Source: Marinomonas posidonica IVIA-Po-181
GTDB taxonomy: Bacteria > Pseudomonadota > Gammaproteobacteria > Pseudomonadales > Marinomonadaceae
Length of the DNA stretch: 64,000 nucleotides
Direction: 5' to 3'
Assembly: GCF_000214215.1 (NCBI RefSeq)
Contig: NC_015559.1
Location: 2,157,001-2,221,000 of the forward strand
The position numbers and the translations under genes were made by a program. Of this stretch, positions 10,495 to 19,912 are shown in pieces. Position 1 is the first letter of the stretch, and the number at the start of each line of letters is the position of its first letter. The notes under the pieces are model-generated. The model saw only the letters and a list, made by a program, of their open reading frames with translations. It was not told the DNA's origin and searched no databases.

Positions 10495-11733
10495 TCAATT
10501 AGTGACGATTTGATCCCGCCCCAGGCGTTTTGCTTCATACAAGTTATCGTCCGCAATTTTAAGCGCTGTCTCCAAGGAATCAAAACCCTTTCCACACACA
10601 CCAATACTACATGTGACTTTAATCTTAGCCTCCGTAAATTCTTTTTCACGAATCCCCTCTAAAAAGCGCTCTAACTTAGGCATTAACGCATCAACGGGCT
10701 CGTTTGCAGCAACACAAAACTCCTCTCCACCAAAACGACATGCCAGAAAATCTGGAAAATGTACCATGACTTCCTGAGCAACGGCCTGCAATAGATCGTC
10801 TCCCACCGCATGACCATAGGTATCATTTATCTTCTTAAAGTGATCTAAATCCAACATGGCCAAGGAAGCCTCAGGAATCGATTTACGGAACATTCGCTCA
10901 CCATCATCAAATAAATAACGACGGTTTTGTAACTTAGTCAAAGGATCAATATTGGCTAGTTCACGTATTGTCTCTAGCATCTCTTGAGCTTCCAAGTTAT
11001 GCACTACTCGACAATGAAACTCTTCATGATAAAAAGGCTTCTTCAAGAAATCATTCGCCCCAGCCTTAATAAATTTAGCGGACAAAGAATTGTCCCCCTC
11101 GGCCGACAAACCAATAATGACAAGGTCCTGAAAGCGTGCATTATGTCGAAGCATACGAACCAAATCGTAACCGTTAATATGCGGCATATTATAATCTGTG
11201 ATGAGCATGCGAATACTGTCATCCGACTCTAGTTTGGCTAATGCTTCCTGACCATCTTCAGCTTCAATCACATTAAAACGATATTGTTCTAGCAATATCT
11301 TAATAAATAAACGGCTAGTCGAAGAGTCTTCCGCCACCAATACTTTCACGTTTTGATTTTTTCTAAGTCGCTCAACCACTTTAATAACATGATTGAATGA
11401 ATAACGACTATCTTTGGTGATGTAATCCAGCACACCTTTATTTAGCAAACTCAATCTTTGATCGTCATCAAAGTTGCCCGTCAATACAACACAAGGAATG
11501 TGATGCGACAGGACCAAATCGACAATTTCACCATTTTCAGCATCAGGTAAGTTCAAATCGACTATGGCCGCAAAAAACTCAATCCCCGACGTTTCTATCT
11601 TCGTCTGCGCTTCTTCATAGTTTGAGCATAAGACAGGTATGAAATTGGGGTTTTGAGACAACAAATGATTCAGTACCTTTAAGACAACAGGGCTATCTTC
11701 CACCACCAACACCTTGAGCTCATCAGATACCAT
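10495..11733 (-). CDS. Response regulator with two REC domains and a GGDEF diguanylate cyclase
   Basis: About 412 residues from ATG 11733 (MVSDELKVLVVEDSP); an ATG at 11769 would add 12 residues ahead of the REC fold and is less likely. The first REC domain (about 5-120) is degenerate in its later part. The second (about 130-245) has the full VLVAEDS, ITDYNMP and KKPF motifs. The GGDEF domain (about 260-410) has the active RFGGEEF signature but lacks the RxxD inhibitory site upstream. The protein should make cyclic-di-GMP under control of phosphorylation, but no histidine kinase is adjacent. It converges on gatB. Confidence 0.9.
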   Translation of the reverse strand: MVSDELKVLVVEDSPVVLKVLNHLLSQNPNFIPVLCSNYEEAQTKIETSGIEFFAAIVDLNLPDAENGEIVDLVLSHHIPCVVLTGNFDDDQRLSLLNKGVLDYITKDSRYSFNHVIKVVERLRKNQNVKVLVAEDSSTSRLFIKILLEQYRFNVIEAEDGQEALAKLESDDSIRMLITDYNMPHINGYDLVRMLRHNARFQDLVIIGLSAEGDNSLSAKFIKAGANDFLKKPFYHEEFHCRVVHNLEAQEMLETIRELANIDPLTKLQNRRYLFDDGERMFRKSIPEASLAMLDLDHFKKINDTYGHAVGDDLLQAVAQEVMVHFPDFLACRFGGEEFCVAANEPVDALMPKLERFLEGIREKEFTEAKIKVTCSIGVCGKGFDSLETALKIADDNLYEAKRLGRDQIVTN

Positions 11734-11891
11734 CAATCTACCTACTCCAAAAGACACACAAATTTTCACTTAATTTTTGAATTATCCCCTATGACCCACC
11801 AATCCGATACTCTAAAATGGCAGAGCAGAGTATCAATTTGTAAATACTCCCATATCTTTACACTATCTAGTTACAATACAGGTTACTAAAC

Positions 11892-12176
11892 ATGCAATGT
11901 CGGTCTGGTTGTGGTGCTTGCTGCACAGCGCCATCTATTAGCTCAGCCATACCCGGTATGCCAAACGGCAAGGCGGCAGGAGAAACCTGCGTCCAGCTTC
12001 TAGACGATTTCCGCTGCGCCATTTTTAACGATCCAGCCAGACCAAAAGTTTGCGCTACATTTATGCCCGATGAAGACATCTGTGGCAATACAAGAGAAGA
12101 GGCGTTAAGCATTATCTCCATTTTAGAAGATGATACCGCTTTCTTAAAGAGTTCACCGTCAAGGAAAACCATATGA
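11892..12176 (+). CDS. YkgJ-family cysteine-cluster protein
   Basis: A 94-residue protein beginning MQCRSGCGACCTAPSIS, with a CxxxCxxCC cluster at residues 3-11 and two more cysteines in DETCV/RCAIF and KVCATF positions, as in the YkgJ/UPF0153 family. The family is thought to bind zinc or an iron-sulfur cluster; its biochemical role is not established. The stop codon overlaps the start of the L,D-transpeptidase gene by 4 bases (ATGA), so the two are co-translated, which may or may not reflect a shared function. Confidence 0.82.
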   Translation: MQCRSGCGACCTAPSISSAIPGMPNGKAAGETCVQLLDDFRCAIFNDPARPKVCATFMPDEDICGNTREEALSIISILEDDTAFLKSSPSRKTI

Positions 12177-13843
12177 AATCCCTAAAGCAGTTTGTTTCTG
12201 TTTTCTGCCTAGGCTTACTTTTAAGCGCTTGTTCCTCTCAAAGCAACAAGCCACAATTTGTAATAGACCCACCCAGCGAGGCGCAAATCGCCACCAGTGT
12301 CAAAGAGCAAGTTTCTTTGACACTCAATGCTTTCACTCCTGTCGCAGGACAGGCTTTACCAAATAACTCAGTATTGACCGCTTATAAAGCAAGAGGCTAT
12401 GAACCTGTTTGGATTAAAAACAAGACCATCGACATGTCAATTTATAAGCTTGTCGACATTCTACAAGAATCCCATACTCATGGTCTGAACCCAATTCATT
12501 ACCATACTGACATCATAAAAAACTATCTTGAATTAAAACAGCCAAGCTCTCAGCAACTCGCCGAAATGGACGTGATCGCTACCATCGCGCTCACTAGCTA
12601 TGCTCATGATTTAAGCAATGGCCGTTATGAACCTTTGCTGATTGATCCAAACTGGCAGCTAGACGCACCAAATAATAACTGGAAAGATTTACTGTATCTT
12701 GATTCAGCCGCCAGCATGGTTAATTTTTTACCCTTGCTCGCACCACGCAGTCCGCAATATCAAGTTCTACAGAAATGGCTGGTTTATTATCAAGACCTTG
12801 CGGCAAAAGAAAAAGACATCTTAGTGGAAGCTGGTGTCCCACTCTCGCTCGGAGATGAAGGACCACGTGTTGCTCAACTTAGAGCAAGACTAGTACAACT
12901 CGGTGATATTCGTTTTTCCACCCGAAAAGTACAAGAAGATCGATTTGATGCTCGATTGAAAAAAGCATTACGAAATTTCCAACGTCGTCATCACCTAATC
13001 GCAGATGGCTCGGCAGGCTCAAAAACCATTGAAATGCTCAATGTATCACTGACCGCTAGAGCAAAGCAGATTGCTTACAACCTTGAAAGATGGCGCTGGC
13101 TACCGAGCGAACTTGAGGCCAATCGAATCTGGGTCGATTTAACCAATTACACTGTTGATATGCACCTCAATGGCGAACTGACCTCGATGAAGGTAGTGAT
13201 AGGCAAGCCCGAGCGAAAAACACCTGTGTTTAAAGGCCTAATGACTTACATGGTGACCAACCCAACTTGGCGTGTCCCCCATCGCATCGCCAGAGAGAAC
13301 TTACTGCCTAAACTGCAGTCAGACCCAAATTATTTACTAAAACACGGTTACAAGGTCTATTCAAGCTGGAGCATTGGAGCAAAGGAGCTTGATTCGACGA
13401 AAATCGACTGGAAGAACATTAACCCCGAAAAACTCACGTATCGTTTTGAGCAAGAGCCAGATGAAGGTAATGCTCTGGGTCAATTCAAGTTTATGTTTCC
13501 AAATAAAAACGAGATCTACTTGCACGACACACCAGCGAAACACTTATTCAGAGAAAGAGACCGAGCCTTCAGTTCCGGTTGCGTTCGCTTAGAAGACCCG
13601 CATGAGTTCGCCAAGCAAATCACCAAAGGCTCCAAGTCCTATAATGAAATGCTCAACAAACTAAAAAGCCATTCCAACAGCGTGGTGTCATTGCCAAGCT
13701 ACATTCCCGTTTACTTGGTGTACTTTACCGTTGTGCCAAACGCAAATGGCATGCCTGAATTCCGCAGTGATGTGTATCAGCGTGACAGCCTAATGGAAGA
13801 AGCAATGGGCTACATTGCCTTCAAGCCAAACGAATCTATCTAA
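12173..13843 (+). CDS. L,D-transpeptidase lipoprotein of the YcbB/LdtD type
   Basis: A 556-residue murein cross-linking enzyme. The N-terminus has a lipoprotein signal peptide ending in the lipobox LLLSACSS, so it should be anchored to a membrane facing the periplasm. A scaffold domain is followed by a peptidoglycan-binding domain (about residues 225-290, GDEGPRVAQLRARL) and a YkuD catalytic domain. The catalytic cysteine is seen in FSSGCVRLEDP near 13580, with an upstream YLHDTP histidine. LdtD-type enzymes form 3-3 (meso-DAP to meso-DAP) cross-links that bypass beta-lactam-sensitive PBPs. It overlaps the YkgJ-like gene by 4 bases and ends at a strong terminator. Confidence 0.92.
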   Translation: MKSLKQFVSVFCLGLLLSACSSQSNKPQFVIDPPSEAQIATSVKEQVSLTLNAFTPVAGQALPNNSVLTAYKARGYEPVWIKNKTIDMSIYKLVDILQESHTHGLNPIHYHTDIIKNYLELKQPSSQQLAEMDVIATIALTSYAHDLSNGRYEPLLIDPNWQLDAPNNNWKDLLYLDSAASMVNFLPLLAPRSPQYQVLQKWLVYYQDLAAKEKDILVEAGVPLSLGDEGPRVAQLRARLVQLGDIRFSTRKVQEDRFDARLKKALRNFQRRHHLIADGSAGSKTIEMLNVSLTARAKQIAYNLERWRWLPSELEANRIWVDLTNYTVDMHLNGELTSMKVVIGKPERKTPVFKGLMTYMVTNPTWRVPHRIARENLLPKLQSDPNYLLKHGYKVYSSWSIGAKELDSTKIDWKNINPEKLTYRFEQEPDEGNALGQFKFMFPNKNEIYLHDTPAKHLFRERDRAFSSGCVRLEDPHEFAKQITKGSKSYNEMLNKLKSHSNSVVSLPSYIPVYLVYFTVVPNANGMPEFRSDVYQRDSLMEEAMGYIAFKPNESI

Positions 13844-13845
13844 TC

Positions 13846-13887
13846 AAAAAAGCGCGAGTAAGGGTTGTTCCTTACTCGCGCTCTTCT
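13846..13887. terminator. Bidirectional rho-independent terminator
   Basis: Stem GCGCGAGTAAGG paired with CCTTACTCGCGC around a five-base loop, with A-run before and a pyrimidine run after. It serves the L,D-transpeptidase (plus) and rlmM (minus), which converge here. Confidence 0.9.
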
Positions 13888-13912
13888 TATTCTGCTAAGT
13901 TAATGACGCTTA

Positions 13913-14965
13913 CTACTTCACCATAACGCAGACCGTCACTTCTTCACGATCATGATATAAGTGTTTAACCTGATATTCATATCTTACCTTGGACTTTTTA
14001 AGCAATGCTTCCATATTGGCCAAGCACAAACTGACTTCTTGATAGCGCTTTTTCATCGGCAATTTTAAGTTAAACACCGCTCGACGAGTAAAACCTCTTG
14101 CTAACCAATTTGCCATCAGATCCGCTACTTTGACAGGCCTTTCCACCATATCACACACTAACCAATCGACCGTTTGCGGAGGCTCAAACTTAAAACCATC
14201 GGCCTTCTCATGCTGCACCAAGCCGGTCGACATAAGCTCCTTTTGCATCGGGCCATTATCAACCGCTATCACGTGAATACCACGCTTAACAAACTGATAA
14301 GTCCAACCACCTGGTGCTGCCCCAAGATCCACTGCCGTCATGCCCTCAATCAGATCATCTTGCAGCGTCTGCTGAGGCACAAATTGAAGGAAAGCCTCTT
14401 CCAGTTTGAGGGTGGAACGACTTGGTCCTGCCGCTGGAAAACGCAAGCGCCTAATTCCCATAGGAAATTCACTACGACAAGCGGCATAAGACACACCAAG
14501 GTAAGCCGACTGTCCATCCAGCATAAACACATGATGACGAACTCCGACGGCTTTTTTCCTCAGTACACCTGAACGCTTCCAACCTTCTCGCAAAGGCTTA
14601 TCTAATTTCTTGATAAGCCCCGAAAGCGATTTGGCCTCATTCGTATCCGCTGTTTCAATGCAAATATCCTCTGCCAAGGGCAACTCTCTGGCCGCTTCAA
14701 GTAAGGATTCGACTCGACCGCCTTGCTCTAAAGATAAAAGATCATTTGCGGCAATAATCTGACGAGCAAAAATAATACGATTAAAGTTCAACTGCTGAAT
14801 CAAGCTTTCACCAGCATCTTCTTGTTCAAAGCAAAACACCACATAGCCAGAATTGGCTTCTAATTTAGCGTAACCATAAAAGCCCTTACTGGCAGCTAAA
14901 TCAGACAACTCAGCGGCACAATCTTTCTCAAAACCAGATCGGCAATAGGCAATAATATTTTTCAT
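13913..14965 (-). CDS. rlmM: 23S rRNA (cytidine-2498-2'-O)-methyltransferase
   Basis: A 350-residue protein starting MKNIIAYCRSGFEKDCAAEL, typical of RlmM (YgdE). An N-terminal THUMP-like RNA-binding domain (about 1-150) is followed by a Rossmann methyltransferase domain with the SAM motif DLGAAPGGWTYQ near residue 215 and the K-D-K-E type catalytic residues in WLVCDM and NLKLPMKK. It 2'-O-methylates C2498 of 23S rRNA before 50S assembly. It follows the pseudouridine synthase gene by 41 bases on the same strand, and both modify RNA. Confidence 0.95.
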   Translation of the reverse strand: MKNIIAYCRSGFEKDCAAELSDLAASKGFYGYAKLEANSGYVVFCFEQEDAGESLIQQLNFNRIIFARQIIAANDLLSLEQGGRVESLLEAARELPLAEDICIETADTNEAKSLSGLIKKLDKPLREGWKRSGVLRKKAVGVRHHVFMLDGQSAYLGVSYAACRSEFPMGIRRLRFPAAGPSRSTLKLEEAFLQFVPQQTLQDDLIEGMTAVDLGAAPGGWTYQFVKRGIHVIAVDNGPMQKELMSTGLVQHEKADGFKFEPPQTVDWLVCDMVERPVKVADLMANWLARGFTRRAVFNLKLPMKKRYQEVSLCLANMEALLKKSKVRYEYQVKHLYHDREEVTVCVMVK

Positions 14966-15006
14966 TCAACTTCCTTCTTGATTAGGCGCAGCTAACCAAG
15001 TATTAA

Positions 15007-15681
15007 TTAATGTTTGGTTTGTGGCCACTTAAGTTGAGCCTCAACAAAATGTTTCACCACATGGTCCAATAAAACGGAACTAAAATGCTCCCCGACAGAG
15101 GGAGCAACTTGATAACAAACTGATTCGCCGCGCCATTCAAAAGCGACCGTATAAGCATGTAAGTAGCCTCGATCCGCGGACTCACCGCCATACCGCTCAT
15201 CACCCAAAATAGGAGCAGCCACACTTTTTAAAGCGACTCGAATTTGATGTGTCTTCCCCGTCAAAGGTCTTAGCCAAAACAGTCTTTTGCCTTCTATATA
15301 AGTCGAAAAAAACTGCGTAACAGCTAGGTTGTCTTGCTCTTTTGTTAGCTTCCATTGACCCCTACGGCTTGTCTTCATACCACCAGCAATCGTGCCTTGT
15401 TTTTTATTTGGCTTACGCACCGACAACGCAAGATAGCGTTTTTCAATCTTGTGTTGACTGAATAACTCACCAAACAAAACGGCTGCCTCTTTAGTACAAG
15501 CAACCAACAATACTCCCGAGGTCATTTTATCGAGTCGATGAACGGGATAAAAATCGCAATCTGGATAATTCTGATGTAAAGACTCCATGACCCCCATCGA
15601 TTCAGACTCAGCATGAAAACTCATCCCGGCGGGTTTTTCGATCACCCAGTAATCCACACAAGTATGTATTATTTTGAGCAA
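15007..15681 (-). CDS. RluA-family pseudouridine synthase
   Basis: A 224-residue catalytic domain of the RluA superfamily without an N-terminal S4 domain, like the short TIGR01621-type enzymes. The catalytic aspartate is in the signature PVHRLDKMTSGVLL near residue 50, and the conserved RPLTGKTHQIRVAL and YLHAY blocks follow. The target uridine cannot be inferred: short RluA proteins modify either rRNA or tRNA. It lies upstream of rlmM on the minus strand, so an RNA-modification operon is likely. Confidence 0.85.
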   Translation of the reverse strand: MLKIIHTCVDYWVIEKPAGMSFHAESESMGVMESLHQNYPDCDFYPVHRLDKMTSGVLLVACTKEAAVLFGELFSQHKIEKRYLALSVRKPNKKQGTIAGGMKTSRRGQWKLTKEQDNLAVTQFFSTYIEGKRLFWLRPLTGKTHQIRVALKSVAAPILGDERYGGESADRGYLHAYTVAFEWRGESVCYQVAPSVGEHFSSVLLDHVVKHFVEAQLKWPQTKH

Positions 15682-15782
15682 GAAAGACCTCTCTCAGTAT
15701 TCATAGGGAATTAAGGATTTAGCCAACAAGCTTATCCACAGAGAAAGTGGACAACTCATATGTCAATAGAAAATTAACGATT

Positions 15783-16880
15783 TCAATCTTGAAAATCGGG
15801 GGAAACAGAAACTCGGTTACGGCCGCTTCTTTTCGCGGCATACAAACCTTTATCAGCGGACGCTAGAATCTCTTCATAGCGTGTTACCTCGGTTGTAATA
15901 GGTGCCAAACCAATACTGATCGTCACAGGGATAATAATCCCCTGCTCAGTTTCAATGGTCAAAGCCGCTATCGTCTGTCGCAAATGCTCCATGACCAATT
16001 CAGCTTGCGCCAATTTGGTCTTTGGCATGAGTATAATAAACTCTTCACCACCATAACGCCCGATTTTGTCTGTTGTGCGAATCACAGATTGCATTTTCGC
16101 GGACACTTTTGCCAGCACAAAATCGCCCGCCTCATGGCCGTAGGTATCATTAATCTTCTTAAAATGATCTAAATCCACAATGGCAAAGACACAAGTATCA
16201 TGGTTAATCACAGAATCGGCAAAAATATTGACCGCATCCGCCAGCACTTTACGGCGATTAGACAACCCCGTCAGTTCGTCTTTTTCAGCCAACACTCTTA
16301 AATGCTGATTCACCGATTTCAAACGACTCATCACCAAATCGATGACAATAGAAAAATATAATGCAATAAAAAAGAAAACCGAGACCAGCATAAAACTTTG
16401 TTTAGACTCAGTCAGATACAAGTCTGTCAAACTCAAATATTCACACATCAAAAATAACAGAACGGTAAGCGCAACAATGAGCCCCTTGACAAATCTTTGG
16501 TCAGCGCGAAAAACAATGAAGGAATAAGCAATCGCTTGCACTAAGAGGAAATGAAAGCCGCTTTCTGAGCCAAAATAAAACAAGGTCAAAATAGTAACCT
16601 GAGTCATTTTTAAAACAGGCATCAGAAGCTGAGCGCGAGAAAACTGCCCTCGATAATTACAGCGCAGTCCCATGCAGGCCAATATCAGGCTCATGACGGA
16701 AACAATAACAACTAAAGGGGAAAATGGCTGCGAAAATATAACAATCAAAAAAACACTGCAAAAACAAAAAATCAGGTAGGAGAAATTCACCACATGTTTC
16801 TGGTTTACATCATTAGCATAATCGTCCTTAAAACCAAAGTTTAAGATCGTATGTATTATTTTTTTAAGTGAAGAAAACAC
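15783..16880 (-). CDS. Membrane-bound GGDEF diguanylate cyclase
   Basis: A 365-residue protein with about five or six hydrophobic helices in the first 200 residues (for example NFSYLIFCFCSVFLIVIFSQ) and a C-terminal GGDEF domain (about 205-360). The active-site signature is RYGGEEF, and an RTTD inhibitory site five residues upstream is intact, so product feedback is expected. The N-terminal membrane region resembles no named sensor domain I recognise. It would make cyclic-di-GMP in response to an unknown membrane signal. Located between the pseudouridine synthase gene and the purine transporter cluster, with which it diverges. Confidence 0.88.
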   Translation of the reverse strand: MFSSLKKIIHTILNFGFKDDYANDVNQKHVVNFSYLIFCFCSVFLIVIFSQPFSPLVVIVSVMSLILACMGLRCNYRGQFSRAQLLMPVLKMTQVTILTLFYFGSESGFHFLLVQAIAYSFIVFRADQRFVKGLIVALTVLLFLMCEYLSLTDLYLTESKQSFMLVSVFFFIALYFSIVIDLVMSRLKSVNQHLRVLAEKDELTGLSNRRKVLADAVNIFADSVINHDTCVFAIVDLDHFKKINDTYGHEAGDFVLAKVSAKMQSVIRTTDKIGRYGGEEFIILMPKTKLAQAELVMEHLRQTIAALTIETEQGIIIPVTISIGLAPITTEVTRYEEILASADKGLYAAKRSGRNRVSVSPDFQD

Positions 16881-17219
16881 AGAATTCCCAATCTAAAGCA
16901 GTCCTAAATCATCACAGAAGTTCAACATATAACTTCTATTAATAATCAATCAGGGCATTCTACCGAATGCCTAAGGTTTTTCCTACTATCAGTTTACACT
17001 TGTTCATTTAGTAATATGAGCTAAGACAAGGAGTTCAAATTCTCATAAAACAACCTGCATAAACACCTTAATTTGGCATGAATATTGATATACATAAGTC
17101 TAGAAAGCAACAAAGCCTAACTAATCGGTCAAACAAATCGCATTTAACCTTGTAAGCGCACAAGTAACGTACATGCATAGATCCAATATGGTGCACAATA
17201 TCAAATAAGCCCCATAAGT
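16881..17219. other. Intergenic region between divergent GGDEF and ABC transporter genes
   Basis: 339 bases, AT-rich, with no open frame worth calling. It must hold promoters for both flanking genes, but I see no convincing -35/-10 pair. I looked for purine-riboswitch features because of the downstream purine genes and found none. Confidence 0.5.
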
Positions 17220-18839
17220 ATGCACTATAATAGAAAGTTGCTCTTACAAGCCGATGAACGGCTTAGACAAAATGGTGCCAATACATTGAACAAACAACAA
17301 ACCACTTCACGCTTAGAATTAATTAACATCACTAAGCAATACCCCGGCTGTCTTGCTAACGACAGCATCACTTTAAGCCTACAACCTGGTGAGATTCATG
17401 CCTTACTAGGAGAAAATGGTGCTGGTAAAAGCACCCTAGTGAAAACCATTTATGGTGTCGTTGCCCCCGACAAAGGAGATATTCTTTGGGATGGAAAAGA
17501 AGTCACGATTAAATCCCCCTCTACCGCTAGAGATTTAGGTATAGGCATGGTGTTTCAGCACTTCTCATTATTTGAGACTTTAACCGTCAGCCAAAACATT
17601 GAACTCTGCTTAAGCCAAAAACAACTTGATGCGATAGATAATTTGGCCACAAAGATCTGCCAACTATCTGAAGAGTACGGATTAAACGTCGACCCTCACA
17701 AATATGTTCATGCTCTTTCCATTGGCGAACGACAACGTGTCGAAATCATGCGCTGTTTAGTCCAGTCGGTAAAACTGCTTATTCTAGATGAACCCACCTC
17801 GGTACTGACGCCACAAGAAGTATCAGGCTTATTTGAGGTGTTAAGAACCCTCTCTAAAGAAGGCTGTAGCATTCTGTTTATCAGTCATAAATTACACGAA
17901 GTCACTGAAATTTGTCATCAAGCCACTATTTTGCGTGGTGGTAAAGTCGTTGATACCTGTGTACCGAGTGAAGAAACACCCGCCTCAATAGCCAAAATGA
18001 TGGTCGGCGATCTAGCTGAACAAGAAACGCAATACACCAAAAAGGAAGGCACTCATACCCTATTTAGTGCCAACAATTTATCTCTTTCCTCAAAGCAACC
18101 TTTTGGCACCAGCCTTAAGAAGGTTCAGTTCGAACTGAAAGCGGGGGAAATTCTTGGCATTGCCGGCGTGGCAGGAAATGGGCAAGATGAACTTATGGCG
18201 ATTATCAGCGGTGAAGACAACCGTGCAGATAAAAGTAGCCTGACCCTTGAACAGATGGAGATTGGGCATTTGCATGCTGGTGACAGACGCAAGCTTGGCA
18301 TGGCTTACGTACCAGAAGAACGACTCGGTCGGGGGGCAGTACCCGACATGAGCCTAACCGAAAACACCTTGCTCACTCATAGTACAGGCTTTATCAAAAA
18401 TGGCTTAGTACAATGGCAAGAAGCAAAAGAGTACGCCAGTCGTTTAATCAAAAAATACAAAGTAAAATGTCATGGTGAATTTTCGGAGGCCAAAAGTTTA
18501 AGCGGTGGTAACTTACAAAAATTCATCATGGGACGCGAAATTGGTCAAAATCCGAAAGTCCTTATTTGCGCGCACCCAACCTGGGGTGTCGACGTTGGTG
18601 CTGCACTCGCCATTCACCAAGCCTTATTGGATTTACGAGATCAAGGCGCGGCGATTCTACTTATTTCAGAAGACATAGATGAACTCTTTCTCCTCGCTGA
18701 CCGCATGTCGGCCATTTGTGATGGTCATTTATCGCCTCAAGTCAAAACCCAGGACACCAACATTGATCAGATTGGTCAATGGATGGCTGGGACCTTTATT
18801 GACACTCAACGCGAATTAACACAAGAGGCGAAATCATGA
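17220..18839 (+). CDS. Nucleoside/purine ABC transporter, double ATP-binding subunit
   Basis: A 539-residue protein with two fused ABC ATPase domains, the architecture of the YufO/NupO and RbsA type. The first domain (about 30-260) has Walker A GENGAGKST, signature LSIGERQRVE and Walker B LLILDEP. The second domain (about 285-520) has a degenerate Walker A (GVAGNGQDEL), a signature LSGGNLQKF, and ICAHPTWGVD at the Walker B. The ATG at 17220 has no good ribosome-binding site and the first 25 residues lie before the ABC fold, so a later start is possible. First gene of an operon with two permeases and a BMP binding protein. Confidence 0.9.
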   Translation: MHYNRKLLLQADERLRQNGANTLNKQQTTSRLELINITKQYPGCLANDSITLSLQPGEIHALLGENGAGKSTLVKTIYGVVAPDKGDILWDGKEVTIKSPSTARDLGIGMVFQHFSLFETLTVSQNIELCLSQKQLDAIDNLATKICQLSEEYGLNVDPHKYVHALSIGERQRVEIMRCLVQSVKLLILDEPTSVLTPQEVSGLFEVLRTLSKEGCSILFISHKLHEVTEICHQATILRGGKVVDTCVPSEETPASIAKMMVGDLAEQETQYTKKEGTHTLFSANNLSLSSKQPFGTSLKKVQFELKAGEILGIAGVAGNGQDELMAIISGEDNRADKSSLTLEQMEIGHLHAGDRRKLGMAYVPEERLGRGAVPDMSLTENTLLTHSTGFIKNGLVQWQEAKEYASRLIKKYKVKCHGEFSEAKSLSGGNLQKFIMGREIGQNPKVLICAHPTWGVDVGAALAIHQALLDLRDQGAAILLISEDIDELFLLADRMSAICDGHLSPQVKTQDTNIDQIGQWMAGTFIDTQRELTQEAKS

Positions 18840-19903
18840 TCCGCATTCAAGCTCGCACCGAGCCAAGTTCATTAATGAAAGTCGCTTCACCCTTAATCGC
18901 GATTACACTCACACTATTATTTGGCTGCATCTTATTTTCAGCCATCGGCAAAGATCCGCTTCAAGCATTGCATGTGTTACTGATAGCGCCTTTATCAGAC
19001 AGTTACAACATTGGCGAAATGTTCGTCAAAATGGGCCCCTTGCTGCTTTGTGCCGTTGGCCTAGCCATTTGCTACCGCGCCAACATGTGGAACATAGGCG
19101 CGGAAGGACAATTATTAGCCGGTGCCTTAGGCGGTTCTGCCATGGCGCTTTATTTCATCGATTCTGAGTCAGTGTTTGCGCTTCCCATCACCCTATTAGC
19201 TGGCATTATCTCAGGCATGTTATGGGCGTCTATACCAACCTTTTTAAAGTTACGCTTTAACTCAAATTTGATCTTAACCACCATCATGTTCAATTACATT
19301 GCCTTGTACTTATTGATTTGGGCGGTTCATGGACCATTGCGTGACCCTCAAGGATTTGGCTTTCCTGAGTCGGCCTTGTTCTCTGATGCAACCTTACTGC
19401 CTACCTTATTTGAATTCAGTCGAATTCATCTTGGTATTGTGTTTGCAATCGTGGCGGGATTCATTGGCTGGTTCATCCTATCTAAAACCCATTTAGGCTT
19501 CCAAATAAGAGTATTAGGTGCCGACGAACCTGCAGCAAACTATGCCGGTTTTAACAGCAAAAAGCTCAGTTGGTTTGTCATGTTATTCGCGGGCGCACTG
19601 GCCGGCTTAGCTGGCGTAAGCGAAACCACTGGGCCAATTGGACAGCTCGTTCCAAATGTGTCACCTGGCTATGGTTATTCTGCCATCATCGTCGCGTACC
19701 TTGGTCGCTTACACCCTATTGGAGCAATATTAGCTGCGGTGTTTATGGCCATTCTTTATATGGGTGGTGACCTGGCACAAATTGAAATGGGCATCCCTGT
19801 CGCGGTTGTCAGCATGTTCCAAGGGGTTCTGCTGTTTTTCTTATTGGCCTGCGATTTCTTTATTAATAATCGTCTTATGCTTTCCAACCAAGCGACGAAC
19901 TAG
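18836..19903 (+). CDS. Nucleoside/purine ABC transporter permease, first subunit
   Basis: A 355-residue inner-membrane permease of the BPD_transp_2 family (YufP/NupP type), with about nine to ten predicted helices. The conserved central stretch FCYRANMWNIGAEGQ-like motif is seen as CYRANMWNIGAEGQLLAGAL near residue 80. The start overlaps the end of the ATPase gene by 4 bases (ATGA). It should form a heterodimeric channel with the next permease. The substrate is inferred from the BMP partner and the adenine deaminase downstream to be a purine nucleoside or base. Confidence 0.9.
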   Translation: MIRIQARTEPSSLMKVASPLIAITLTLLFGCILFSAIGKDPLQALHVLLIAPLSDSYNIGEMFVKMGPLLLCAVGLAICYRANMWNIGAEGQLLAGALGGSAMALYFIDSESVFALPITLLAGIISGMLWASIPTFLKLRFNSNLILTTIMFNYIALYLLIWAVHGPLRDPQGFGFPESALFSDATLLPTLFEFSRIHLGIVFAIVAGFIGWFILSKTHLGFQIRVLGADEPAANYAGFNSKKLSWFVMLFAGALAGLAGVSETTGPIGQLVPNVSPGYGYSAIIVAYLGRLHPIGAILAAVFMAILYMGGDLAQIEMGIPVAVVSMFQGVLLFFLLACDFFINNRLMLSNQATN

Positions 19904-19912
19904 GAGCTCACT

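Noticed and set aside
16881..17219. Purine riboswitch before the purine transporter
   Set aside because: No conserved purine-aptamer core or three-way junction is visible, and the operon has a plain leader.
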